Part shown: in pieces, positions 1 through 7,358 of the stretch | Layout of the letters: every line of letters starts with the position of its first letter | Numbering within the stretch: the stretch's first letter is position 1 | DNA from: JBOHPP01 sp050731755 | GTDB taxonomy: Bacteria > Methylomirabilota > Methylomirabilia > Rokubacteriales > CSP1-6 | Reading direction: 5' to 3' | Assembly (NCBI GenBank): GCA_050731755.1 | Contig: JBOHPP010000024.1 | Location: forward strand, 1 to 20,087 | Length of the DNA: 20,087 bases | Program-made: the position numbers and the translations under genes | The notes under the pieces: model-generated | Database searches by the model: none | Told to the model about the DNA's origin: nothing | What the model saw: the letters and a program-made list of their open reading frames with translations, nothing else

Positions 1-159
1 GACTCGCGATTGTCCCGTGGCAGTGATGCCTGTGTCACGATAGCGCCTCCCATACCCTTGGGAATCCCGGAATCTTCGCCGGGACCATTGAGTCTCGCTC
101 ACTGACGGCCCCCGTCAATGCGTCAAATGCACTAGAGTTTTGCCGGCACGCGCTCGGCA

Positions 160-341
160 GTGGCCGGCTCGATCATCAGCATCGCGATGGCCCCGTCGGC
201 CCTCTACGCCGCGGCGAAGGAGCCGGCGAAGACAGAGACGAAGCAGCCCGCCAAGCCGGCCGCGGCGAAGAAGGCCCCTCTCCCCAGGCGACGTACGACA
301 AGATCAATGATCAGATCATCGCCAAGCAGGTCACGAAGTAG
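160..341 (+). pseudogene. Small exported Ala/Lys/Pro-rich peptide, probably frameshifted
   Basis: A GTG-initiated frame at 160 gives a weakly hydrophobic start that could be a signal peptide ending near ALYAAA, then a Lys/Pro/Ala-rich linker (KEPAKTETKQPAKP). In this frame the sequence turns into Arg/Ser-rich nonsense after about 280 and runs on to overlap the CsbD start. In the third frame the sequence from about 279 reads SPQATYDKINDQIIAKQ and stops at 339-341, which looks like natural protein. A one-base indel within about 274-287 (a C/T-rich run) would join the two parts. The N-terminus also lacks a basic n-region and a visible ribosome binding site, and a stop lies in frame at 133, so the true start may be damaged too. 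Family not recognised. It could be a sequencing error rather than a dead gene. Confidence 0.35.
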
Positions 342-437
342 CCCTCCGCCCGCTCGGCCCCGCCAACAGCGCGTCCCGGCACGGGACTTGCCCCGCTCTA
401 GGTGGGAGCAGGTCCAATCTCGAAAGGAGCATGCACC

Positions 438-656
438 GTGAACCGAGATACCCTCAAGGGTCAGTGGACGCAGCTCAAAGGCAAGATCCGGGAGCAGTGG
501 GGCCGGCTAACCGACGACGAAATCGATCAAATCCATGGCAACGCGGAGATGCTGATCGGCAAGCTTCAGGAGCGCTACGGAAGGACCCGGGAGCAGGCCG
601 AGCAGGATCTGGACCGCTGGATGGCTGAACACGACCGTATGCGCCGGGCTTCATAG
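438..656 (+). CDS. CsbD-family stress-response protein
   Basis: This encodes 72 residues and matches the CsbD family of small, hydrophilic, general-stress proteins of unknown biochemical role. The N-terminal signature is visible as NRDTLKGQWTQLKGKIREQWG followed by LTDDEID and a charged helix GKLQERYGRTREQAE; the length is normal for the family. The GTG at 438 is preferred because AAGGAG at 424-429 lies 8 bases upstream and translation then begins exactly at the family's usual N-terminus. An upstream ATG at 402 in the same frame would add residues that do not resemble CsbD. It is followed 21 bases later by a DUF3309 gene, and these two families are often found together in soil bacteria with envelope or desiccation stress genes. 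Cytoplasmic; no membrane segment. Confidence 0.9.
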   Translation: MNRDTLKGQWTQLKGKIREQWGRLTDDEIDQIHGNAEMLIGKLQERYGRTREQAEQDLDRWMAEHDRMRRAS

Positions 657-677
657 CGCCCGGCAACGAGTTACGTT

Positions 678-830
678 ATGACAACTATCCTGATCATCAT
701 TCTGGTGCTCCTGCTGGTGGGAGCGTTACCCCTGTGGCCGTACAGCGGCGGATGGGGCTACTACCCCAGCGGGGGCCTCGGGCTCGTGCTTCTGATCCTT
801 CTCATCTTGGCGCTGGCCGGGCGGCTCTGA
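678..830 (+). CDS. DUF3309-family small membrane protein
   Basis: A 50-residue protein starting at ATG 678 and ending TGA 828-830. It has the DUF3309 pattern: an N-terminal hydrophobic helix (TTILIIILVLLLVGALP), a short central loop rich in Trp, Tyr and Gly (WPYSGGWGYYPSGG), and a second hydrophobic helix (LGLVLLILLILALAG). The protein should sit in the inner membrane as a hairpin of two helices. Function is unknown in the family, which commonly occurs next to CsbD or other stress genes. It lies 21 bases after the CsbD stop and 19 bases before a strong terminator hairpin, so the two genes probably form one short transcript. No strong Shine-Dalgarno is visible, which suggests coupling to the upstream gene. 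Confidence 0.85.
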   Translation: MTTILIIILVLLLVGALPLWPYSGGWGYYPSGGLGLVLLILLILALAGRL

Positions 831-849
831 CCGCCCGAGCAGGTGCCCG

Positions 850-883
850 CGGGCGTCGAGGTATCTCGACGCCCGTCGTTTTT
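850..883 (+). terminator. Rho-independent terminator after CsbD-DUF3309
   Basis: A perfect 11-bp stem (CGGGCGTCGAG at 850-860, CTCGACGCCCG at 865-875) closes a 4-base loop GTAT and is followed by TCG and five T residues at 879-883. It sits just after the DUF3309 stop and before the convergent regulator's stop at 963. The T-run is on the plus strand, so it serves the small stress operon. Confidence 0.9.
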
Positions 884-962
884 CTGCGCCCGCCCAGGAA
901 TCGGCCTTCGGAGACGATCGAGCCGCGCACCGGGATCTGTTCCTCGCCCGTGAAGCGAGGGG

Positions 963-1811
963 TTACGCCGGTGCCGTGGCGGAGAGACGGCGAAGCGCCG
1001 CCTCGGTCGCTTCGTCGGCTGGGAAGAAGCACTCGATCCTGAGCTCGTGCAGCGTGATGTCGTACGGCGTTCCCAGGCTGGCCAGCAGCGTGAAGAAGGC
1101 GAAGCGCGCGTCGCCGCGGCGGAGCTCGATGGCCAGGAACGGCACCGTCGAGGCGTCGAGGTCGAACGCCTGCCAGTGGCGCGGGACGTCGGGGTACGAG
1201 AGAAGCTCGTCGAGCAGGCGGCGGGTCTCGGCATCGCCGGTGCGGAGCAAATCGCGGTGGAGCCACTGGATGAAGGCCGCCGCCGTGGCTTCCCAGTTGA
1301 CGATGAAGGGCCGCAGCCCCTGGGGATGATAGGAGAGCCGCATGGCGTTGGGCGGCCCGATCGCCGCCGCCGCGGCGGGGTCGAGGAAGAGGCCCAGGAC
1401 CTGGCTCATGGCCTCATTCGTCATGAGAACATTCCAGTGCCGATCGAGCGCCATGGCGGGGTACGGTTCCTGCTGACGGAGCATGAAAGCCAGTGCCTGT
1501 CGCACCCGAGCCATCTCCGGCGCGTCCAGGGCGGTCTCGCGGTAGATCGGCGCGTACCCCGCGGCGGTCAGTAGCTCGTTGCGGCCGCGCAGCGGCACCT
1601 CCAGCACCCGGGAGAGGAGCAGGACCATGTCGCGGCTGGGCTGGGCTCGGCCGGTCTCCATAAAGCTCAGGTGCCGGGTCGAGATCTCGGCCTCCACGGC
1701 GAGGCCGAGCTGGCTCATCCGGCGCCGCTCGCGCCACTGCTTGAGGAGCCGGCCGACGGAGCCTGCCGCCACTCGGCGTGTCTGTCGTCTGGCACCGTGC
1801 TCGGCCTTCAT
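963..1811 (-). CDS. XRE-family regulator with MmyB-like ligand-binding domain
   Basis: This encodes a 282-residue transcription factor. Residues about 18-75 form an XRE helix-turn-helix (GRLLKQWRERRRMSQLGLA, then EISTRHLSFMETGRAQPSR). Residues about 105-265 match the MmyB-type ligand-binding domain, a PAS-like fold that binds acyl or other hydrophobic ligands in characterised relatives; ALDRHWNVLMTNEAM and the closing LGTPYDITLHELRIECFFP are typical of it. The ATG at 1811 is chosen over an in-frame GTG at 1835 because a candidate -10 box lies at 1820-1825 and the domain begins well downstream. It is divergent from a PaaI-like thioesterase, with a perfect palindrome in the shared intergenic region, so it probably autoregulates and controls that gene in response to an acyl-type ligand (inference). 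Confidence 0.92.
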   Translation of the reverse strand: MKAEHGARRQTRRVAAGSVGRLLKQWRERRRMSQLGLAVEAEISTRHLSFMETGRAQPSRDMVLLLSRVLEVPLRGRNELLTAAGYAPIYRETALDAPEMARVRQALAFMLRQQEPYPAMALDRHWNVLMTNEAMSQVLGLFLDPAAAAAIGPPNAMRLSYHPQGLRPFIVNWEATAAAFIQWLHRDLLRTGDAETRRLLDELLSYPDVPRHWQAFDLDASTVPFLAIELRRGDARFAFFTLLASLGTPYDITLHELRIECFFPADEATEAALRRLSATAPA

Positions 1812-1819
1812 GGTCGCCA

Positions 1820-1849
1820 ATATTACGCGGGCCACTGTTCGTCAGCCAA
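1820..1849 (-). promoter_or_regulatory. Candidate promoter of the MmyB-type regulator
   Basis: On the minus strand TTGGCT (1849-1844) and TAATAT (1825-1820) are separated by 18 bases. The -10 box ends 8 bases before the ATG at 1811, so the transcript could be leaderless or nearly so. The -35 box overlaps the edge of the 1847-1867 palindrome, as expected for autorepression. The match to consensus is partial, so this is tentative. Confidence 0.35.
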
Positions 1850-1867
1850 TTACCTGCCAGGTAATTG
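1847..1867. promoter_or_regulatory. Perfect 21-bp palindromic operator
   Basis: The arms CAATTACCTG (1847-1856) and CAGGTAATTG (1858-1867) are perfect inverted repeats around a single central C. The site lies between the divergent regulator gene (start 1811) and the thioesterase gene (start 1913 or 1919), and is AT-rich in a very GC-rich background. Its size and symmetry fit a dimeric helix-turn-helix protein, and the adjacent MmyB-type regulator is the obvious candidate. Binding itself is inference. Confidence 0.8.
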
Positions 1868-1918
1868 ATGACCCGACGGCTCGCGCAGAGGATATGCGCC
1901 AAGGAGGAAGGGGTGGAT

Positions 1919-2314
1919 ATGGATCCGACGGCCATCACCGAGAGCCTGAACGGCACGCTGGGCGCCTTGCTGGGCATCCGTTTCCTCGAGACGAGCCCCG
2001 ATCGCATCGTGGCGGAGCTGGCCATCAGGGACGATCTTCGGACGTTGGGCGGGGCCCTCCACGGAGGCACCTTGATGGCATTGGCCGACACGGTCGGGGC
2101 GGCCGCCACGATACTCAACCTGCCTCCTGGCTCCGGCACGACCACCCTCGAGTCCAAGACCAACTTTTTCGCCGCCGGCCGCGCGGGCTTCGTGCGTGCG
2201 GAGTCGACCCCGCTCCACCGGGGAAAGCGGACCATGGTCTGGCAGACCAGGGTCACGGACGAGACAGGGCGCCTGCTCTCGCAGACGATCCAGACTCAGA
2301 TGGTGCTGGCGTGA
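1919..2314 (+). CDS. PaaI-type hotdog-fold acyl-CoA thioesterase
   Basis: This encodes about 131 residues with the hotdog thioesterase signature: LLGIRFLETSPDRIVAEL, then GGALHGGTLMALADTVGAAA, then TLESKTNFFAAGR. The HGG segment holds the general active-site region of PaaI/4-hydroxybenzoyl-CoA thioesterase relatives, which hydrolyse CoA thioesters in the cytoplasm, usually as tetramers. The start is ambiguous. AGGAGG at 1902-1907 is 5 bases before GTG 1913 and 11 bases before ATG 1919; both give almost the same protein. Its promoter region holds the 1847-1867 palindrome shared with the divergent MmyB-type regulator, so the substrate or product may be the regulator's ligand (inference). The gene ends 16 bases before the convergent stop of the next gene. 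Substrate is not predictable from sequence. Confidence 0.9.
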   Translation: MDPTAITESLNGTLGALLGIRFLETSPDRIVAELAIRDDLRTLGGALHGGTLMALADTVGAAATILNLPPGSGTTTLESKTNFFAAGRAGFVRAESTPLHRGKRTMVWQTRVTDETGRLLSQTIQTQMVLA

Positions 2315-2330
2315 TCTCCGGCGGGCGCGG

Positions 2331-2678
2331 TTAATCGCCGCAGCGCAACCAATCGAAGGTCTCGACGGTCACGCGGTAGGCCCTGTCGGGCTCGGGGACG
2401 CGGACCTCGAAGTATGCCCGGTCACCGGAGGCCAGCGCGCCGGGCACCCAGGCCCGATACGTGCCGGTCACGCGTCCGTCGGGGGCCAGCCGGTCGGCGC
2501 GCAGGCGGAGGTTCGTCGTGGCCTTGAGATCGTCGTTGCGGACGTAGCCGGTGAGGCGCGCGGCGCCCTGACGGATCGGCTCCGGCTGCCACTCGATCTG
2601 AAAGGCGTGGGCCGGCAGCGCCATGAACACCAGCCCCAGCACGTAACCGGCGGCCAGAAGCCAGCGTGCACACTTCAT
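2331..2678 (-). CDS. Small exported protein, beta-rich, unknown function
   Basis: This encodes 115 residues starting at ATG 2678, preceded by GGGAGGG on the minus strand. Residues 1-25 form a convincing signal peptide (KCARWLLAAGYVLGLVFMALPAHA, cleavage after AHA). The mature part of about 90 residues alternates hydrophobic and polar positions and includes RLTGYVRNDDLKATTNLRLRADRL and AYFEVRVPEPDRAYRVTVETFDW. This resembles the beta-sandwich FxLyD-type domains that follow a signal or lipoprotein sequence, but I cannot assign a named family with confidence. It likely acts in the periplasm. It is convergent with the thioesterase and divergent from the DUF4142 gene. The 272-base gap up to 2951 shows no further gene. 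Confidence 0.7.
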   Translation of the reverse strand: MKCARWLLAAGYVLGLVFMALPAHAFQIEWQPEPIRQGAARLTGYVRNDDLKATTNLRLRADRLAPDGRVTGTYRAWVPGALASGDRAYFEVRVPEPDRAYRVTVETFDWLRCGD

Positions 2679-2950
2679 GGCGTCTATCCCTCCCGCGCCC
2701 AACGATACCAGATCGCGATGCGCTCAGCGGGTCAGCCCGCTCGTCGCCGCCTAACTCGCGTCCCCCTCGCACCGGCTCTGCGCCGGACGCCGATATAGCG
2801 CCACGTCGCTCGGCCTGTCAAGGTGCCGCGTCACGAAGCCGGTCATTGCAGAAGCGACATCGCCACCGTGCAGGCGTCCTGGTACCGCGCTTGCTACACC
2901 CCAGCCGGGCGGGTGCGATGACGCGCCCGCGCCGAGGGAGGGGTTTCACG

Positions 2951-3574
2951 ATGACCAGATCGACCCTAGCCGTCGCGCTGATCGCGGGGATGGCCCTGTT
3001 GGGGCCCACGACCGCCGCGCCGGCGCAGACGACCGACGTCCAGTTCGTGGAGCGCGCTGCACATGACAACGCCGCGGAGATCGAGCTAGGACAGCTGGCC
3101 AGAGAACGGGCCACCGACCAGGCGGTGCGCGACTATGGCGACCGCCTCGTTCTGGACCATCGCGCGGCCAGCGTCGAGCTGAAGGCCCTGGCTGTGCGCA
3201 AGGGCTGGCAGGTGCCCGAGCAGCTCGACGCTCAGCACATGGCTGTGCGAGATCGCCTTCAGGGCCTGAGCGGTCGAGAGTTCGACCGGAAATTCGCCGA
3301 GGAGATGGTGAAGGACCATCAGAAAGCCGTGAGCGAGTTCGAGCGAGCGGCGCAGACGGTCAATGATCCGGACCTCCGAGACTGGGCGCAGAAGACGTTG
3401 CCCGTGCTGCGCGAGCACCAGCGGATGGCCCAGGATCTTTCGCAGCGCCTGAGCGCGGCGCCCGCCGCCTCACCGACGACCGTCGTCACCACGGCGCCGG
3501 CGGCAAGCCCACTGTGGTGCGCCGGGACCTGGAACGCTCAGAACGGCACCAACTTCGGCGCCTGCCCGAAGTAG
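2951..3574 (+). CDS. DUF4142-domain exported protein
   Basis: This encodes 207 residues. Residues 1-26 are a signal peptide ending APAQ. Residues about 29-168 match DUF4142, a ferritin-like four-helix domain: FVERAAHDNAAEIELGQLA, RDYGDRLVLDHRAA, FDRKFAEEMVKDHQKAVSEFE and WAQKTLPVLREHQRMAQDL, with the repeated D-H and H positions of the family. A Pro/Ala/Thr linker leads to a short tail holding Cys190 and Cys205 (WCAGTWNAQNGTNFGAC), which could form a disulphide outside the cytoplasm. The ATG at 2951 has GGGAGGGG upstream; an in-frame ATG at 2918 is possible but puts an Arg-rich stretch before the signal peptide. DUF4142 proteins are common in envelope-stress settings and have no firm biochemical role. 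Confidence 0.9.
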   Translation: MTRSTLAVALIAGMALLGPTTAAPAQTTDVQFVERAAHDNAAEIELGQLARERATDQAVRDYGDRLVLDHRAASVELKALAVRKGWQVPEQLDAQHMAVRDRLQGLSGREFDRKFAEEMVKDHQKAVSEFERAAQTVNDPDLRDWAQKTLPVLREHQRMAQDLSQRLSAAPAASPTTVVTTAPAASPLWCAGTWNAQNGTNFGACPK

Positions 3575-3590
3575 CACGACCTGACTCGAG

Positions 3591-3639
3591 GCGGTTCGCC
3601 CGCGGGCTCTCGTGTCCGCACGGTCGGCGGGCGAATCGC
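3591..3639. terminator. Long hairpin between convergent genes, possible bidirectional terminator
   Basis: GCGGTTCGCCCGC (3591-3603) pairs with GCGGGCGAATCGC (3627-3639) over 13 positions with one G-U, and the 23-base loop contains a smaller CGTG/CACG hairpin. It lies between the DUF4142 stop (3574) and the convergent cyclase stop (3652), where a shared terminator would be expected. There is no T-run on either side, so termination is uncertain. Confidence 0.45.
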
Positions 3640-3651
3640 TCGGGTTAGAGC

Positions 3652-5502
3652 CTACGGCAACCCTGACTTGTGCACCGCGGTGAGGAACCGGTCCAGGTCG
3701 GCCGGCCGCCGGTAAGGCAGGCGCTGCCTGATGTTGGCGAGGGAGGCCCCGGGGCTCAGCCGCAACGCATGATCCCACGCCGCGCGCGCCTCCTCGTTTC
3801 GGCCCTTCTCAGTGAAGAGCACGGCGAGGTAGCCGTGTGCCGGGAGAAAGTTGGGGTTTTGCTCCACGATCTTCGTGAACGCATCCACGGCGTCCCGGGT
3901 GCGCCCCGTGAGGTAGTAGGCGTGCCCGAGCGTCCACAGGTAGAAGAAGGGGTAGTGCGGATTCAGGCGCATGGCCTGACGGATGAACCGGAGGCTGTCT
4001 TCCGCCCTACCCGCCCACCCGAGGACCTCGGCGAGAGTTTCGTATCCGTCGGCGTCGTTGGGGGCGAGCGCGACCGCGCGCTCCGCCTGGGCGATCGCCC
4101 GGTCGTGCTCCTTCCTCCACAGATAGATCTGGCCGAGCAGACGGTGGGCCGCCGCCTGGCTGTCATCCAGGGCGATGGCCCGCTCGGCCAACTCCCGCGC
4201 CCGCTCCAGGCTCTCCGGATCGGTACTCCACAGGAACTGCCAGCTGTGCAGATGGGCCCAGCCTAACCCTACGTAGGCCCCGGCGTACCCCGGGTCCAGG
4301 TCCAGGGCCTTCACGAACAGCCGCCGCGCCTCGGCGTTGGTGTCGCGGGTCGTGCGATTGAGATGCTCCCGCCCGCGGAGAACGATATCGTAGGCGTCGG
4401 GGTCACCGGTGGGCACCCGGCCCATCCGTCCCCGCTCGCCCTCGTTGAGCTTCACGGCCAGGGCCCGGACAATCTGCTGCGTGACGTCGTCCTGGACGGC
4501 GAAGATGTCGCGAACCTCCCGGTCATAGCGCTCGGCCCAGATGTGGTACCCCGTGGTCGCGTCGACGAGCTGGGCGGTGATTCGGACACGGCTGCCCGCC
4601 CGCTGGATGCTCCCTTCCAGGACGTAGCGCACACCGAGATCCCGGCCCACCTCGCCGACCTTCACCGCCTTGCCCTTGTAGGTGAAGACGGAGTTGCGGG
4701 CGATGACGAAGAGCCCCGAGACCTTCGAGAGGCCGGTAATGAGGTCTTCGGTCACCCCGTCGCTGAAGTATTCCTGCGTCGGGTCCTGGCTCAGGTTCGT
4801 GAAGGGCAGCACAGCGACGGAGGGCTTGTCGGGCAAGGCCAGCCCGGACAGCGCCGGCGTCCTCAGCCAGCGCCAGCCGGCCCACCCGCCGGCGCCGAGA
4901 AGCATAAGGATGACGACCGCCCCGACGACGCTGAGCACCAGCCGTCGGTCGGCGCGCCGTCTGCCGAGTGACGGCACCGGCGCGGCGCCGGGCTCGAGGC
5001 GGAGCCGATACACGCGCACCGGTCGCGCGATGTTCTTGACGGTGTGCTCGCCGAGGAAGTCGTAGCCAAGCGGAAGCTTTCCTTCCACCTGATCGTAGGC
5101 CGTGCCCGAGAGGCAGATGCCCCCGCCCTCGGCCAGGCCCTCCAGGCGGGCCGCGATGTTGACGCCGTCCCCGTAGAGCCGCTGGCCCTCGACGATGACA
5201 TCGCCCAGATTGATGCCGATGCGAAACTGCATGCGGCGGGAGACCGGCAGCGCGGCGTTTCGGGACCGGAGCTCGCGCTGGATCTCCACGGCGCACTGGA
5301 CGGCGTCGACCACGCTCGAAAACTCCGCCAGCACGTTGTCGCCAGGGGCGTCCACTACGCGCCCGCCGTGTCGGGTCACGACCGAGGCGATCGCCTCGCG
5401 ATACTCCGTGATGGTTCGGACGGTGGCCGCCTCGTCGTCGCCCATGAGACGGCTGTAGCCTTCCACGTCAGCGCTCAGGATGGCGGCCAGCTTGCGGTCC
5501 AT
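3652..5502 (-). CDS. Class III cyclase-like protein with TolB/FlgO-like domain and TPRs
   Basis: This encodes 616 residues. Residues 1-170 are a class III nucleotidyl cyclase domain: metal Asp12 (LSADVEGYSRLM), Asp55 (APGDNVLAEF), and the transition-state pair Asn115 and Arg119 (GDGVNIAARLE). By my alignment the purine-specifying Lys and Asp positions are Asp51 and Arg108, so nucleotide choice cannot be inferred. One membrane helix spans about 188-210. Residues about 225-350 are the TolB/FlgO-like domain typical of this architecture (PSVAVLPFTNLS, EYFSDGVTEDLITGLSK, YVLEGSIQRAGSRVRITAQL). Residues about 370-600 hold roughly five TPRs. The ATG at 5502 starts at the usual MDRKLAAIL; an upstream in-frame extension to 5682 is not family-like. 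It probably senses an envelope or protein signal through the distal domains and signals in the cytoplasm. It is divergent from the SMP-30 gene. Confidence 0.92.
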   Translation of the reverse strand: MDRKLAAILSADVEGYSRLMGDDEAATVRTITEYREAIASVVTRHGGRVVDAPGDNVLAEFSSVVDAVQCAVEIQRELRSRNAALPVSRRMQFRIGINLGDVIVEGQRLYGDGVNIAARLEGLAEGGGICLSGTAYDQVEGKLPLGYDFLGEHTVKNIARPVRVYRLRLEPGAAPVPSLGRRRADRRLVLSVVGAVVILMLLGAGGWAGWRWLRTPALSGLALPDKPSVAVLPFTNLSQDPTQEYFSDGVTEDLITGLSKVSGLFVIARNSVFTYKGKAVKVGEVGRDLGVRYVLEGSIQRAGSRVRITAQLVDATTGYHIWAERYDREVRDIFAVQDDVTQQIVRALAVKLNEGERGRMGRVPTGDPDAYDIVLRGREHLNRTTRDTNAEARRLFVKALDLDPGYAGAYVGLGWAHLHSWQFLWSTDPESLERARELAERAIALDDSQAAAHRLLGQIYLWRKEHDRAIAQAERAVALAPNDADGYETLAEVLGWAGRAEDSLRFIRQAMRLNPHYPFFYLWTLGHAYYLTGRTRDAVDAFTKIVEQNPNFLPAHGYLAVLFTEKGRNEEARAAWDHALRLSPGASLANIRQRLPYRRPADLDRFLTAVHKSGLP

Positions 5503-5611
5503 GGAACGTCCGTCCACGGCACTGAATTCTACTCGCATGACGATAGCCGGACACGAGCAGGCAGCAGCAGGAGTCCAGGCTGCGGTACCATCGCGATGCC
5601 GGGAGGGGGCT

Positions 5612-6496
5612 ATGGCTGATGGGGCGTCAGCGCTTCTGGAAACTCGACAGGCCGAACGTTTGGCCGCGGGCTTTGTCTTCACCGAAGGGCCGCTCTGGCA
5701 CCCCGAGGGCTTCTACTATTTCGTCGATATTCGTCGGAGCGCTCTGTACCGGCTGACGCCAGGCAAGGAGCCGGAGCTCGTCCGCGCCAACACCGGTGAG
5801 GGCAATGGCACCACCTTCGACCTGCAGGGGCGGTTGGTCATGTGCGAGGGCGGCAATCGTCGCGTCACTCGCATGGCCGCCGACGGGCGGATCGAGGTCC
5901 TCATGGACCGGTACGAGGGCAAGCGTCTGAACCGGCCGAACGACGTGGTCTGCCGGTCCGACGGAAGCCTCTACTTCACCGATCCCGGCTTGCGCGTGCC
6001 TCTGGCCGAGCGGGAGCTGCCCTATGCCGGCGTCTATCGCATCGCCCCCGACGGCATGGCCTCGTTGGTGGCGGACTGCGAGTATCCCAACGGCCTGGCC
6101 TTCTCGCCCGATGAGCGTGTGCTCTACGTGGCCAACACGCGGTGGGCGCAGTACATCCACGCGCTGGAGCTCGCTGCCGATGGTGCGCTGATCCGGCGCC
6201 GGATCTTCGCGAACATGTCGTCGGACGAGACCGACGGAGTCCCGGACGGCATGAAGGTGGACGTCGAGGGGCGGGTCTACTGCACCGGGCCCGGCGGCAC
6301 CTGGGTCTTCGGGCCCGATGGCACGCGGCTGGGGATCATTCGCACGCCGGAAGTTCCGGCCAACCTCGCTTTCGGCGGCCCCGATCTGCGGACCTTGTTC
6401 CTCACCGCCCGCACTTCGGTCTACACGTTGCGCGTCACGGTGGCGGGGCAACCGCACCCGTGGTATCGGGCGCGGGGGAAGCTCACCGGGCGCTAA
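5612..6496 (+). CDS. SMP-30/gluconolactonase-family lactonase-like protein
   Basis: This encodes 294 residues with the six-bladed propeller pattern of SMP-30/gluconolactonase/LRE proteins. The divalent-metal ligands of the family are visible as Glu25 (FTEGPLWH), Asn160 (CEYPNGLAFS) and Asp212 (DGVPDGMKVD), with the substrate-side Asn110 in LNRPNDVVC. Characterised members hydrolyse sugar or other lactones. The ATG at 5612 follows GGGAGGGGG closely and is clearly better than the in-frame start at 5480, which would overlap the divergent cyclase start. No signal peptide, so cytoplasmic. The last 14 bases overlap the end of a convergent LLM gene. With the enolase-superfamily genes further along it could belong to sugar-acid catabolism, but it is not in an operon with them. 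Confidence 0.9.
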   Translation: MADGASALLETRQAERLAAGFVFTEGPLWHPEGFYYFVDIRRSALYRLTPGKEPELVRANTGEGNGTTFDLQGRLVMCEGGNRRVTRMAADGRIEVLMDRYEGKRLNRPNDVVCRSDGSLYFTDPGLRVPLAERELPYAGVYRIAPDGMASLVADCEYPNGLAFSPDERVLYVANTRWAQYIHALELAADGALIRRRIFANMSSDETDGVPDGMKVDVEGRVYCTGPGGTWVFGPDGTRLGIIRTPEVPANLAFGGPDLRTLFLTARTSVYTLRVTVAGQPHPWYRARGKLTGR

Positions 6497-7358
6497 CGGC
6501 CAGCTCTCGGAGCTCCTGCAGGTGCTCGGCGTCATGGCGCCAGGTGACCAGGACCACGTCGTCGAAGCCGAGCGCCACGAGACGATGAAGCCGCTCGCGC
6601 GCGACCTCCGTCGGACACTTGAGGTCGCACGGATCGTCCGGCCCGTCTGGGCTCGGCGCCTGACCGTCGAGGTGCACCGCCACGTTGGTCACGACCGCGC
6701 GCCGGCCACCCAGGTCACGGAAGCGCGCGATGCCCTCGCCCAGCAACCGCCAGGTGCTCCGGGCGCCCGATCCAATCCAGCCGTCGAACTCGCGCGCCGC
6801 CCGCTCGATCCACCGCGAGCCCGCCCACGAGCCGATGAGCACGGGCGGTCCCCCGAGGGCGGCGGGCCAGACCGGCTCCAGCGAAGCGCCGTCGACGCGC
6901 TCGCCCGCCCAGAGCCGCCGCATGATCGCCAACGACTGGTCGAGGCGGCGGAAGCGTGCGGCGAAGTCCTGGCCGAGCGCCGTGAAGTCGGCGGCCGTCG
7001 AACCGGCGCCCACGCCGAGCCGCAGCCGGCCTCCGGACACGAGGTGCGTCGTGAGCACTCGCTGGGCGAGCTCCACCGGATTCCGCAGGGGCACTTGAAG
7101 GACACCGGTCCCCAGCTCGATGCCGCGCGTGACGGTGGCGGCCACGGCGAGAGCGGTCAGCGGATCGGCCATCAAGAACCCGCGGCCGATGGCGTCGAAC
7201 GCCCAGGCGCTGTCGAAGCCGGCCGCTTCGATCTGACGCGCGGCGTCGACCAGGCTCCCGGCAACGAGCGGGCCCCTCGCCCCGCCGGAGGGCAGGGCGA
7301 TCCCGAAGCGCGTGGCCGGACTCGAAGAGCGACTGGTGGGCACCCGGCGAGGGTACAC
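6483..7358 (-). CDS. LLM-class (luciferase-like) flavin/F420 oxidoreductase, short form
   Basis: This encodes up to 291 residues of the bacterial luciferase-like TIM-barrel family. Signature stretches are FGIALPSGG, AARQIEAAGFDSAWAFD, TRGIELGTGVLQVPLRNPVELA, THLVSGGRLRLGVGAGS and the closing GFDDVVLVTW. The conserved S-G-G-R-L and G-x-G turns support FMN or F420 binding; which cofactor is used is not clear. The start is uncertain: GTG 7358 and GTG 7343 are both in frame, neither has a good ribosome binding site, and the first 15 residues are Ser/Arg-rich and not family-like. It is divergent from a second LLM gene with about 30 bases between the starts, so they may share a control region. The 3' end overlaps the lactonase-like gene by 14 bases. 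Confidence 0.88.
   Translation of the reverse strand: MYPRRVPTSRSSSPATRFGIALPSGGARGPLVAGSLVDAARQIEAAGFDSAWAFDAIGRGFLMADPLTALAVAATVTRGIELGTGVLQVPLRNPVELAQRVLTTHLVSGGRLRLGVGAGSTAADFTALGQDFAARFRRLDQSLAIMRRLWAGERVDGASLEPVWPAALGGPPVLIGSWAGSRWIERAAREFDGWIGSGARSTWRLLGEGIARFRDLGGRRAVVTNVAVHLDGQAPSPDGPDDPCDLKCPTEVARERLHRLVALGFDDVVLVTWRHDAEHLQELRELAVSAR

Noticed and set aside
103..117. Small hairpin TGACGG/CCGTCA
   Set aside because: Only six base pairs with no T-run and no gene context; expected by chance.
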